This document shows positions 17,904 through 26,737 of a DNA stretch of 53,619 nucleotides, piece after piece. Below the pieces are notes generated by a model that ran no database searches, was not told the origin of the DNA, and was given only the letters and a program-made list of their open reading frames with translations. Source of the DNA: Paludibacteraceae bacterium (GTDB lineage Bacteria > Bacteroidota > Bacteroidia > Bacteroidales > Paludibacteraceae); contig JAFTCC010000020.1 of assembly GCA_017454915.1 (NCBI GenBank), positions 1-53,619 of the forward strand, written 5' to 3'. Position numbers and translations under genes: made by a program. Position 1 is the stretch's first letter, and each line of letters starts with the position of its first letter.

Positions 17904-18881
17904 ATGTCAATCAAAACCATCGGTCTATTGACCTCAGGCGGCGATGCCCCAGGCATGAACGCCGCTGTACGTAGCGTAACACGCTCCGCAATCTTCAACG
18001 GTCTGCGCGTCAAAGCCATCTTCCGTGGCTACCGCGGACTCGTAACAGGAGAAATAAAAGAGTTCCGTACAGAAAACGTCTCAAACATCATCCAGCAAGG
18101 CGGCACCATACTCAAAACAGCCCGCTGCACCGAGTTCACCACCGAAGAAGGCCGCAAAATAGCCTACGAAAACATGCGCAAAGAAGAAATTGACGCACTC
18201 GTGGTAATCGGTGGCGACGGAACATTTACCGGCGCACGGATGTTTGCACGCGAATATGACGTGCCAATCGTCGGCATACCCGGAACAATCGACAACGACC
18301 TCTGCGGCACAGACTCCACCATAGGCTACGACACCGCGCTCAACACCATCGTCGATGCCGTGGACAAAATACGCGATACCGCATCATCGCACGAGAGACT
18401 GTTTTTCATCGAAGTCATGGGACGCGACGCAGGATTTCTTGCCCTCAACTCCGCACTCGCCGCAGGAGCCGAAGCGGCCATCATACCCGAGCGCAAAACA
18501 CACGAAGAGCAACTTGAGGAACTCATCAAAAACGGATTCCGCAAGAGCAAAAACTCCAGCATTGTGCTCGTCGCAGAAAGCCCCAAGACCGGAGGCGCAC
18601 AAGCACTTGCCGAACGAATGCACGAGGCGCATCCCGAATATGACGTCCGCGTAACCATACTCGGACACCTGCAGCGCGGAGGAAGACCAACAGCCTACGA
18701 CCGCATCATAGCATCAAGAATGGGAGCCGCGGCTGTCGAGGCACTCCTCGACGGACAACGCAACATCATGGTCGGCATCGTCAATGACAAAATCGTCTAT
18801 GTGCCGTTTACCCAAGCCATACGCGACGACAAACCCCTCGACCCCCACATCGTCCAAACCCTCCAAGCCCTGTCAATATAA
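17904..18881 (+). CDS. pfkA: ATP-dependent 6-phosphofructokinase
   Basis: Converts fructose 6-phosphate to fructose 1,6-bisphosphate, the committed step of glycolysis. The 325 residues are standard for bacterial PfkA. The ATP-binding [14 protein letters not shown] is at the N-terminus, GGDGTFTGA follows, and the catalytic TIDND places the base at D130. [10 protein letters not shown] and [14 protein letters not shown] contact the sugar phosphate. The Gly in GGDGTF is the residue expected in ATP-dependent rather than pyrophosphate-dependent enzymes. It starts 30 bp after ispH. Confidence 0.96.
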   Translation: MSIKTIGLLTSGGDAPGMNAAVRSVTRSAIFNGLRVKAIFRGYRGLVTGEIKEFRTENVSNIIQQGGTILKTARCTEFTTEEGRKIAYENMRKEEIDALVVIGGDGTFTGARMFAREYDVPIVGIPGTIDNDLCGTDSTIGYDTALNTIVDAVDKIRDTASSHERLFFIEVMGRDAGFLALNSALAAGAEAAIIPERKTHEEQLEELIKNGFRKSKNSSIVLVAESPKTGGAQALAERMHEAHPEYDVRVTILGHLQRGGRPTAYDRIIASRMGAAAVEALLDGQRNIMVGIVNDKIVYVPFTQAIRDDKPLDPHIVQTLQALSI

Positions 18882-18968
18882 CCACAAAAACCACCGAGTA
18901 TCTCGTGCTCACAGAGGTGCTCTTTCCTCCAAGCCTAAGCAATATAACCCCAACCCTGTCAATATAAC
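18868..18968 (+). repeat. Short direct repeat at the pfkA 3' end
   Basis: CCCTGTCAATATAAC occurs at 18868-18882, spanning the pfkA stop, and again at 18954-18968, 86 bp later. A partial third copy (CCAAGCC..AGCAATATAACC) is at about 18929-18949. The pattern looks like a decayed duplication of the gene end. Confidence 0.7.
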
Positions 18969-19459
18969 AATTAAACCACCACGATCGTTTTCTTTCCAAA
19001 TCGAACCAGCAATCCACAAGCGCACCTCCGTCACCGAAGGTGCGCTTGTTTCACATTCCCACGCCAATAGCTACCCAAAAAACACTGCAAAATTCCAAAT
19101 TTTGTGGAGCAGAAAACACCTTCTACAAGACCTGTAAAAGAGTAAAGAAGCAGAGAAAAATTTAGCCCAGTTGCGCAACCTTCCATCACATTATTTTAGC
19201 TAAATATCTGCCAATCCCACAATGTTCGTTGATTCACATCTCAAACACTTTTTGTCAAGTGGGTAGGGCGTGGTTTAGTCTACCCCAAACAACACCATTA
19301 AGATACTCTCAAGTAACACATTACAACCATGCCAGGCCATGCCCTACATAAACAAATTCCACAAAATTTCAATGCCATACATTCCTCAAACCCATCGATG
19401 TTTAGCTTAATCTGATCCGGTCCGCCATCCCCACCTTTTCACATCTGAAAACTTTTTCG
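18882..19459. other. Intergenic region at the left edge of the accessory block
   Basis: About 580 bp without a convincing gene. It holds the short direct repeats after pfkA, an 11-bp perfect hairpin (19017-19048), and then AT-rich sequence in which I see no tRNA, IS end or coding region. The reading frame at 18784-19137 is out of frame with pfkA and has no protein-like features. This is a plausible junction between the conserved core and inserted DNA. Confidence 0.5.
19017..19050 (+). terminator. Hairpin terminator downstream of pfkA
   Basis: A perfect 11-bp stem (CAAGCGCACCT pairing with AGGTGCGCTTG) with a 10-base loop is followed by a short TTT. It lies 136 bp past pfkA. The T-tract is weak, so it could also be a processing or bidirectional hairpin. 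Confidence 0.6.
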
Positions 19460-19467
19460 TATATTTG
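19436..19467 (+). promoter_or_regulatory. Promoter of the helicase cassette
   Basis: TATATTTG at 19460-19467 fits TAnnTTTG. TTTT at 19436-19439, 20 bp upstream, is a one-mismatch -33 box. The ATG of the first helicase gene is 81 bp further on. Confidence 0.55.
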
Positions 19468-19548
19468 CCAATAAAATGTTCTAACACTACAAATTGGCGC
19501 ATACTTCCTCATGCTGATGCAAATTTTAAGTAAAATAAATAAAAGCAC

Positions 19549-21600
19549 ATGACAAACCGTTATTTCTACCAAGCAGACTTAGCAACATTCCTCGCGGAAA
19601 ATACCAACACCATCTTCGGCAAGATGTCGCGAGCAGATGAGATGGATACCGCGTCCACTCAGAAGTTCGCTTGGGAGCAAGAAATAACCATCATGAAGAA
19701 CTTGCTTGCGTCCTATTCCAACGAGCCCGCACAAATCATCTTCGAATATACCATTCCGCGTTTAGGCAAACGCATCGATGTGGTGGTTCTTCTTCGCGAA
19801 CGTGTTTTTGTAGTGGAATTCAAAGCCGGTGAAGAAGAATTCAAGCACCAAGACGTGGATCAAGTTCTGGACTATGCCTTAGACCTCAAGAATTTCCACC
19901 AAGGAAGCGCCGACCGATGGATCATCCCTATTTTGGTTGCAACCGAAGAAACAGCCTTTTCTACTCTCTGCCGACCCTCGCATTATGACGATGGTATCTA
20001 CGAGCCTCTATTAACCAATGCAGCTCATCTAAAAGATGTCTTTGAGTTGGTATTATCGCAATCATTAGAACCGAAACACTATGCCATTTCCTTGGACGAT
20101 TGGTCGCGTAGTCGTTATGCCCCGACACCCACAATCATTGAGGCTGCACGGTCGCTCTATCTAAATCATAGCGTAGAGGAAATCACCAAAAGCGAAGCGG
20201 AAGGCGCGCAGTTAGAGACCACTACGCGCTATGTGCGCCAAGTCATCCGCGACACCAAGGCATGTGGAGGTAAAAGTATCTGTTTCGTCACAGGCGTTCC
20301 AGGTGCGGGTAAAACCTTAGTAGGTCTGAATGTAGCTGTGCAACAGGAGAAACACGACTTAGCTGTTTATCTCTCTGGGAACGCACCTTTGGTGCAAGTG
20401 CTGACAGAAGCCCTGACACGCGACAAACAGGCACAGGAGAAAGAAAATGGCAATAAGATCACCAAGAAAGAAGCAGAACGCGAAGTAAAACGTTTTATCC
20501 AAATCATCCACCGTTATCGCGATAATATGCTCAACAAAGTAAAAGTAGAGAACGGCACTTTGGAGATAGACCCGACAAAGGAGTTAAAAGACCAAGAAGC
20601 CGGTTACGGAGAGGTGGAGAATATCGCTATCTTCGATGAAGCACAGCGCTCTTGGGATAAAGAACATATCGCTAACTGGCTGAGCCGCAAGAAAGGTTTT
20701 GCCGGTTTCCCTATGTCGGAAGGTGAGTTCCTCATCTGGTCATTAGACCAAAGACCCGATTGGGCGGTTATTGTTTGTCTGGTCGGTGGCGGTCAAGAGA
20801 TCAACACAGGCGAAGCCGGTATCGGCGAATGGATACGTGCGCTCAATGAGACCTTCCCGAAATGGAAAGTCTATATCTCTTCACAACTAACTGCAAAAGA
20901 ATATGCAGAAGGAAAGGTTTCCGAACTTCTGGAGAATAACCCCAACAAGACTTTCTCTGACGACCTGCATCTGGCGGTTTCTATGCGTTCTTTCCGCGCG
21001 GAGAGTTTGTCCAATATGGTGCATTATCTGCTCGACGGAGACGCAGAAAACGTCCGCAAGATTTATACCGACATCGCCGACCGCTACCCGATTGCCTTAA
21101 CGCGTGATCTGAACAAGGCCAAAGAATGGCTGCGTACCCACGCACGAGGAAACGAGCGCTACGGTCTGTTAGTCTCATCCAAAGCTTACCGTCTCAAACC
21201 ACTTGCTATTGATGTCCGCTGCAAGCCGGACACTGTGCATTGGTTCTTGGATGATATCAACGATGTGCGTTCATCTCTATTCTTAGAGGACGCCGCCACG
21301 GAGTTTGATGTGCAAGGACTTGAACTCGATTGGACGTGTGTCATCTGGGATGGTGATTTGCGCTATACGCCTAACGGATGGAATTTCTTCGAATTCAACG
21401 GTGGTAATAAGTGGAATAATATCAAGAAAGCCGATCGTCAAGCCTATCTCATTAATGCCTATCGTGTCCTTCTTACTCGTGCCCGTCAAGGAATGGTCAT
21501 CTGCGTTCCCGAAGGCGCGCCTGATGACCACACACGCCTTCCTGAGTACTACGATAGCACGTATAACTATCTGAAGAACTTGGGAATGGAAGAAATATGA
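19549..21600 (+). CDS. DUF2075 (Schlafen-group-3-like) helicase with N-terminal PD-(D/E)XK nuclease-like domain
   Basis: 683 residues. The N-terminal part has a nuclease-fold signature: D77 in GKRIDVVVLL and E90-x-K92 in VVEFKAG, the D...ExK spacing of PD-(D/E)XK enzymes. The DUF2075 ATPase follows, with Walker A GVPGAGKT at 249-256 and Walker B IFDEAQRSWD with D363/E364. A late arginine-rich NAYRVLLTRARQGMVICVPEG is the SF1-type motif VI. It overlaps the next gene by 4 bp (ATGA), so the two are coupled. The nuclease-helicase build and the AT-rich context suggest mobile-DNA defence, but no activity is established. Base use looks AT-richer than in pfkA. Confidence 0.85.
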   Translation: MTNRYFYQADLATFLAENTNTIFGKMSRADEMDTASTQKFAWEQEITIMKNLLASYSNEPAQIIFEYTIPRLGKRIDVVVLLRERVFVVEFKAGEEEFKHQDVDQVLDYALDLKNFHQGSADRWIIPILVATEETAFSTLCRPSHYDDGIYEPLLTNAAHLKDVFELVLSQSLEPKHYAISLDDWSRSRYAPTPTIIEAARSLYLNHSVEEITKSEAEGAQLETTTRYVRQVIRDTKACGGKSICFVTGVPGAGKTLVGLNVAVQQEKHDLAVYLSGNAPLVQVLTEALTRDKQAQEKENGNKITKKEAEREVKRFIQIIHRYRDNMLNKVKVENGTLEIDPTKELKDQEAGYGEVENIAIFDEAQRSWDKEHIANWLSRKKGFAGFPMSEGEFLIWSLDQRPDWAVIVCLVGGGQEINTGEAGIGEWIRALNETFPKWKVYISSQLTAKEYAEGKVSELLENNPNKTFSDDLHLAVSMRSFRAESLSNMVHYLLDGDAENVRKIYTDIADRYPIALTRDLNKAKEWLRTHARGNERYGLLVSSKAYRLKPLAIDVRCKPDTVHWFLDDINDVRSSLFLEDAATEFDVQGLELDWTCVIWDGDLRYTPNGWNFFEFNGGNKWNNIKKADRQAYLINAYRVLLTRARQGMVICVPEGAPDDHTRLPEYYDSTYNYLKNLGMEEI

Positions 21601-24548
21601 CTTTAAAAGGACTCTGTAAATACTATATCAGTTGTATTGCTTTAGAAAGCAACACTACCTTCCGAGCATCCATGAAAGACGAACAATCTTTCATCACTTT
21701 ACCTTGGATAAACGACTATACATTAAAGAAACCAGAAATCGGCGCATTTTTACGGGGCAATCAAGGGAAAGAAATGGATTTGTTGATTGGTTATCCAGTT
21801 CTAAAAGTAAAGCATTTTCTCTCTCCGCTTTTTATTATTCCTGTCACGTATAGTGATGGTACACATGGTAAACCTGAAGGATTCTCAATAGATGATGAAT
21901 TACTGATTAATAAGGACATCATCGACAAATACTCTACAAACGAGAAAACAGAGAATATATATGAACTGCGTGAACTTGAGGCTGAGTTAGGCTTCACAGA
22001 AGGACATGCTGCCTTCTCTGATTTAGCGGAAAAAGTCAACTTACTCAGAACAATTCGTCCGGATTGGGATTGGTTAGATGTATTAAATATAGAAGATCTT
22101 CAAAAGGGCCCATTACGTATTACTGATAGCGATGGTATTTTGAATCGAGCTATTCTGTTCGCAAAAGAGCCAACTCCTTATACCGTTGGACTCAGCAATG
22201 AATTAGCACGTCTGGGAGAATATGGCAATTTGGATATAAGGCACTCTATTTTATGGAAGTTCATCAACAAACAATTCGACAAGAACCCTACTTACGAAAA
22301 AGAAATATTAGAAATCTTGCCTCTCAATCATGAGCAGGAAAAAGCTGTCCGATCCGCCTTGAGTGCTGACATTACGTTGATTGCAGGTCCTCCGGGAACC
22401 GGCAAAACTCAGGTAGTAGCCAACTTGATTATGAATGCCGCGATAGCGGGACAAAACGTATTGTTCACCAGCAAGAACAACAATGCTGTCGATGTCGTCG
22501 TTAAAAGAGTTAACTCTCTAAATAAAGAACTCCCGATTGTACTTAGGTACGAAAAGGGTGCAAAACAATGTATATCTGATTATGCCCAGCAATGGGAGAA
22601 GGCAAGAGCAAAAGGCAAATCATTCCCCAATGCCCTAAACGCATATAGTCGCGTCTATTCAAGTTACAATGCAAAACTGATACAGAAGCAAAAGATTGTA
22701 GAAACCCGAAATAGACTTGACGAAGTGGAGCAAACGGTTTGCGCTATCAGAGACAAGTATCAACATCTGATAAGCGTGCTAAGCGAAAAAGAGATAAACG
22801 AAGTTAAGAATGCTTACGAGGAGTTTGTTCATCTTCGAACAGCCTTGCAAGAAGGACCTCATCGCTTATTTGATAAGATATTCCGAAAAAGGTGGAGAAA
22901 TAGAATTACCGAAAACGTTCAGAAAACGATTAAAACGGTAAATTCGTTTATGGAGAAGTACAGCCCCGGTCTTGCTCTTGCCGCTACTATGTCAGGTCGT
23001 GAATGGATGCAATTTGACAATACTTTCAAATTGCTGATGGATGACTTGACTCTAATCGCCACTTACGATGACCTGCTAAAAGAGATATGCGAATCGGTAT
23101 CCCTTGAGCAACTGGATGCTGCCATGATAGGAGAACATGTAGAATTGCAGGCGAAAGCAAAGGCAGCATGGAATGCGTGGTTAGATGAACATATCGGCAT
23201 TTTCAATGCTAAGAATAGAGGAGAACTGCATAACTACTTAAGTTTACTTGAACATGACCATGTTGATTCCTATACTTCTGCACTTAAATCTATGTTGCCC
23301 GTAAGTGCTATCACATCGCTTAGTGCACGCAGAAGACTGCCGTTTAAAGAAGCTCTTTATGATTTGCTGATAATTGACGAAGCAAGTCAATGTGATATTG
23401 CGTCTATGATTCCCTTGCTTATGCGTGCTAAACGTGTAGCCGTTATTGGAGATAAACAGCAACTAAATCATATTTGTTTATTGAGCAAACAAACAGATTT
23501 ATCTCTTATTTTAAGCAACGAAATAGAAGCAAGATGGTCTTATCGTAGCAGTTCTATGTATGATTTGGCAGAGGGTATAACTGAGGCTGAAAATATAATA
23601 CAACTACGTGACCATCATCGCAGTTTCATTGATATTATTCAGTTCTCAAATCAGGAGTTTTACGAAAACACACTTCGTATTGCCACGGATTACAGTCGTT
23701 TGCAATCCCCTAATAATCCTAATGACGCTAAACCTATTTTAGGTATGCGATGGATGGACGTTAAGGGAAAGACTATTCGACCAGAAGCAGGAGGTGCATA
23801 CAATCTAAAAGAAGCGGAATGTGTGATAAGAGTTCTTCGGCGTTTGTCAATGGAACTTGAGTTTGAAGGAAGTATAGGTGTTACAACTCCATTCCATTTA
23901 CAAGCCGACATAATCACTAAGGCGTTAGAGCAAGATGCCGAACTTCGTAATCATTTGGAGTTGCACAACCAAATACTGATAGATACAGTTCATAAGTTCC
24001 AAGGGGGCGAAAGAGATGTTATCATCTTCTCTCCGGTTGTTTCTGATGGGACAAAGCCACAAAGCCTTATGTTCCTTAAATCTACAGGCAACTTATTCAA
24101 TGTGGCTATCACACGCGCAAGATCATTACTCGTAACCATCGGAGATAAAAAATACTGCAAGCAATGTGGTGTTAGTTATTTGGAACATTTTGCGGAATAC
24201 AGTAGTGGTAATGATGCACCTGTAGAGGTTTCGGAATGGGAACATATTCTACAAAAAGCTATATCAGACGCCGGCATTCCAGTAACAGCCCAATACCATG
24301 TGGATAAATACTATCTTGACTTGGCTCTTTTTCACAATGGGAAGAAATTGGATATTGAGGTGGATGGAGCAATGTACCACCAAGCATGGACTGGAGAACT
24401 TTGTTATAACGATCAATTACGCAATCAAGCACTTATGCGTGAAGGATGGGACGTTATGCGTTTTTGGGTGCAACAAGTTCGCGACCAGTTACCTTGGTGT
24501 ATTGAGCAAGTAAAAAAGTGGTTGGTAATAACGGAGTCCGCAAAATAA
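21597..24548 (+). CDS. SF1 (UPF1/Dna2-like) helicase with C-terminal Vsr/MTES_1575-like endonuclease
   Basis: 983 residues. An unassigned N-terminal domain (about 1-240) is followed by the helicase. Walker A is GPPGTGKT at 264-271, motif II IIDEASQCDIAS has D594/E595, and the late motifs include FQGGERDVIIFS and NVAITRARSLLVTIGD. Between motifs I and II sits a long insertion (about 330-560) with charged helices, probably coiled coil. The last 110 residues form a Vsr-fold nuclease-like domain: D908 in YLDLALF and E921-x-D923 in DIEVDGAMYH, followed by RNQALMREGWDVMRFW. This is the REase_MTES_1575/DUF559-type ending. The ATGA overlap with the preceding helicase implies a joint function. Confidence 0.88.
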   Translation: MTLKGLCKYYISCIALESNTTFRASMKDEQSFITLPWINDYTLKKPEIGAFLRGNQGKEMDLLIGYPVLKVKHFLSPLFIIPVTYSDGTHGKPEGFSIDDELLINKDIIDKYSTNEKTENIYELRELEAELGFTEGHAAFSDLAEKVNLLRTIRPDWDWLDVLNIEDLQKGPLRITDSDGILNRAILFAKEPTPYTVGLSNELARLGEYGNLDIRHSILWKFINKQFDKNPTYEKEILEILPLNHEQEKAVRSALSADITLIAGPPGTGKTQVVANLIMNAAIAGQNVLFTSKNNNAVDVVVKRVNSLNKELPIVLRYEKGAKQCISDYAQQWEKARAKGKSFPNALNAYSRVYSSYNAKLIQKQKIVETRNRLDEVEQTVCAIRDKYQHLISVLSEKEINEVKNAYEEFVHLRTALQEGPHRLFDKIFRKRWRNRITENVQKTIKTVNSFMEKYSPGLALAATMSGREWMQFDNTFKLLMDDLTLIATYDDLLKEICESVSLEQLDAAMIGEHVELQAKAKAAWNAWLDEHIGIFNAKNRGELHNYLSLLEHDHVDSYTSALKSMLPVSAITSLSARRRLPFKEALYDLLIIDEASQCDIASMIPLLMRAKRVAVIGDKQQLNHICLLSKQTDLSLILSNEIEARWSYRSSSMYDLAEGITEAENIIQLRDHHRSFIDIIQFSNQEFYENTLRIATDYSRLQSPNNPNDAKPILGMRWMDVKGKTIRPEAGGAYNLKEAECVIRVLRRLSMELEFEGSIGVTTPFHLQADIITKALEQDAELRNHLELHNQILIDTVHKFQGGERDVIIFSPVVSDGTKPQSLMFLKSTGNLFNVAITRARSLLVTIGDKKYCKQCGVSYLEHFAEYSSGNDAPVEVSEWEHILQKAISDAGIPVTAQYHVDKYYLDLALFHNGKKLDIEVDGAMYHQAWTGELCYNDQLRNQALMREGWDVMRFWVQQVRDQLPWCIEQVKKWLVITESAK

Positions 24549-24583
24549 GAAAACATAAAGGAGCAGATATTAATAATACACAA

Positions 24584-26641
24584 ATGCTACAAATGCTACA
24601 AATACTAAAGAAATATTTCGGATATGATTCATTCCGGCCATTACAACAGGAAATTATTGAGCATGTGATGGCTGGAGGCAATGCGTTAGTGTTGATGCCT
24701 ACCGGTGGAGGCAAGTCCCTTTGCTACCAAATCCCGGCCCTGATACGTCAGGGAGTGGGGATCGTGATCTCTCCGCTTATTTCGTTAATGAAAGACCAAG
24801 TGGATGCGTTACGCGCTAATGGTATCGCTGCAGCAGCTATCAACAGCAATAACACCGAAGCCGAGAACCGGGCAATTATTAATCTTTGCCTGCATGGTCA
24901 GTTGAAACTGCTATATATATCGCCGGAACGCTTTGTTGTGGAGCAGAAACGCTTTCTCTCGCGTATTCAGATTGCTCTATTTGCTATCGATGAGGCGCAT
25001 TGTATCTCTCAATGGGGGCACGATTTCCGTCCAGAATACACCCAACTGGCTGATATTCGTTCAACATTTGACGTACCTGTCATAGCACTAACTGCCACAG
25101 CGGACAAAGTAACAAAAGAAGATATTCTGCAACAATTGAATATTACGGATGCACAGCAGTTTATCAGTTCTTTCAACCGTCCAAACTTGAGTTTGCAAGT
25201 GTGCCGAGGTTATTCTGCTGCTGACAAACTGAAACATATTTTGGCACTAATCCGTCTCCATCAGCATGAGATCGGAATCATCTACTGTCTGGCGCGCAAA
25301 ACGACCGAAGAATTAGTTGCGAAACTGCAACGACACGGAATCTCTGCTGCAGCTTATCATGCCACTCTCAGTTCTGAGGAGCGCAACCGTGTGCAGGATG
25401 ATTTTGTTAACGACCGAGTGCAAGTGGTATGCGCCACCATCGCGTTCGGAATGGGCATTGACAAAAGCAACGTGCGTTTTGTCATCCATTATAACTTGCC
25501 AAAAAGTATTGAAAACTACTACCAGGAAATAGGTCGTGGCGGACGAGACGGACTACCATGTGAGACGATTCTTTTCTATAACCTGCAAGACATCATTCTA
25601 CTCAAACGGTTTGCACAAGAATCCGGACAAAGAGAAATTAACGAAGAGCGGTTGAACAGAATGCAAGAATACGCCGAAGCGCAAGTGTGTCGCAGGCGAA
25701 TCTTGCTAAATTATTTTGGTGAAGTGTCAGAATGTCAGTGCGGTAACTGCGATGTATGCAATAATCCACCGGAACAATTCGATGGCACACGTTATGCTCA
25801 AATGGCTCTATCAGCCATTACACGGACTAACGAACAAGTGGGATTTACTACCACTATTGATATCTTGCGCGGTAATGCTACAAGAGAGGTTCTGGCACAT
25901 GGTTATTCACAACTTCCCACATTCGGCGTTGGTCAAGAGCTTTCTTTCCGTGAGTGGCATGACTACCTACTACAAATGCTTCAAATGGGTTTGATTGAAT
26001 TAGATTACAAAGAAAATCGACATATCCATGTAACTGCATTAGGCAAATCCGTACTTTTCAAAGGAAAAACCATACAACTTTCCAAAGTTGTCAAAGAGGA
26101 CTTGCATGTCAAGAGCAAACACACAAAATCTGCCGCTATGGCGAATATACAAAATGCGGAGCTATCATCCATTCCTGCAACCAAACCGGTATTCGTAGAG
26201 GATAAAGAACTCTTCGAACGCTTGCGTCAATTACGCATACAGATTGCCCGTGAGGAACATCTCCCGCCATATATCATTTTCTCAGACAAAACGCTCCACG
26301 AACTCGCCATTTACAAACCACAGACCATCGCAGCTTTTGGCACAATTTACGGAGTTGGAGAAAACAAACAATCCAAATACGGAGCAATCTTTGTTAAAAC
26401 AATTACTGGCAAAAAAGAAGAGACGGAAGCAGAACCTCTAGTACAACCAACTCATACCAAATCGCACATGCAGGAACAAAAGGAATTACATGCAAATGCT
26501 TATGCACAATGGTCTGGGAACGAAGATAAAGAGTTAAAACGCCTTTACGAGCAAGGATTTCAAATTAAAGATCTATCAATCTTCTTCCAACGCAATACCG
26601 GTTCTATCAGTAGTCGGTTAAAGAAATTAGGATTAAGATAA
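24584..26641 (+). CDS. recQ: RecQ-family ATP-dependent DNA helicase
   Basis: A 3'-5' helicase, 685 residues from the ATG at 24584. An in-frame GTG at 24518 would give 707 residues and overlap the previous gene by 31 bp; I prefer the ATG because the RecQ homology (ILKKYFGYDSFRPLQQEI) begins there. Walker A is MPTGGGKS (T40 onward) and the DEAH box is at 136-139. The RecQ zinc cluster is present (CRRRILLNYFGE...CQCGNCDVC), then a winged helix, an HRDC domain (IAREEHLPPYIIFSDKTLHE), and a C-terminal Myb/HTH-like tail ending SSRLKKLGLR. It may be an accessory RecQ serving the preceding helicase pair rather than the housekeeping copy. Confidence 0.92.
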   Translation: MLQMLQILKKYFGYDSFRPLQQEIIEHVMAGGNALVLMPTGGGKSLCYQIPALIRQGVGIVISPLISLMKDQVDALRANGIAAAAINSNNTEAENRAIINLCLHGQLKLLYISPERFVVEQKRFLSRIQIALFAIDEAHCISQWGHDFRPEYTQLADIRSTFDVPVIALTATADKVTKEDILQQLNITDAQQFISSFNRPNLSLQVCRGYSAADKLKHILALIRLHQHEIGIIYCLARKTTEELVAKLQRHGISAAAYHATLSSEERNRVQDDFVNDRVQVVCATIAFGMGIDKSNVRFVIHYNLPKSIENYYQEIGRGGRDGLPCETILFYNLQDIILLKRFAQESGQREINEERLNRMQEYAEAQVCRRRILLNYFGEVSECQCGNCDVCNNPPEQFDGTRYAQMALSAITRTNEQVGFTTTIDILRGNATREVLAHGYSQLPTFGVGQELSFREWHDYLLQMLQMGLIELDYKENRHIHVTALGKSVLFKGKTIQLSKVVKEDLHVKSKHTKSAAMANIQNAELSSIPATKPVFVEDKELFERLRQLRIQIAREEHLPPYIIFSDKTLHELAIYKPQTIAAFGTIYGVGENKQSKYGAIFVKTITGKKEETEAEPLVQPTHTKSHMQEQKELHANAYAQWSGNEDKELKRLYEQGFQIKDLSIFFQRNTGSISSRLKKLGLR

Positions 26642-26737
26642 CCTCTCCTTTCTTCGCCTCCAGGTCAGAGTTGATGGGGTAAAAGAAAAAGAAAATAACA
26701 ACGCTAACATAAACAAAGCACTTAAATATAAACAAAT

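Noticed and set aside
18784..19137. A 117-residue frame off the pfkA end
   Set aside because: Out of frame with pfkA, low-complexity Ser/Thr/Pro composition, and it runs through the hairpin at 19017-19048.
19141..19435. Insertion sequence or tRNA at the island edge
   Set aside because: I looked for inverted repeats, a transposase frame and a cloverleaf in this AT-rich stretch and saw none.
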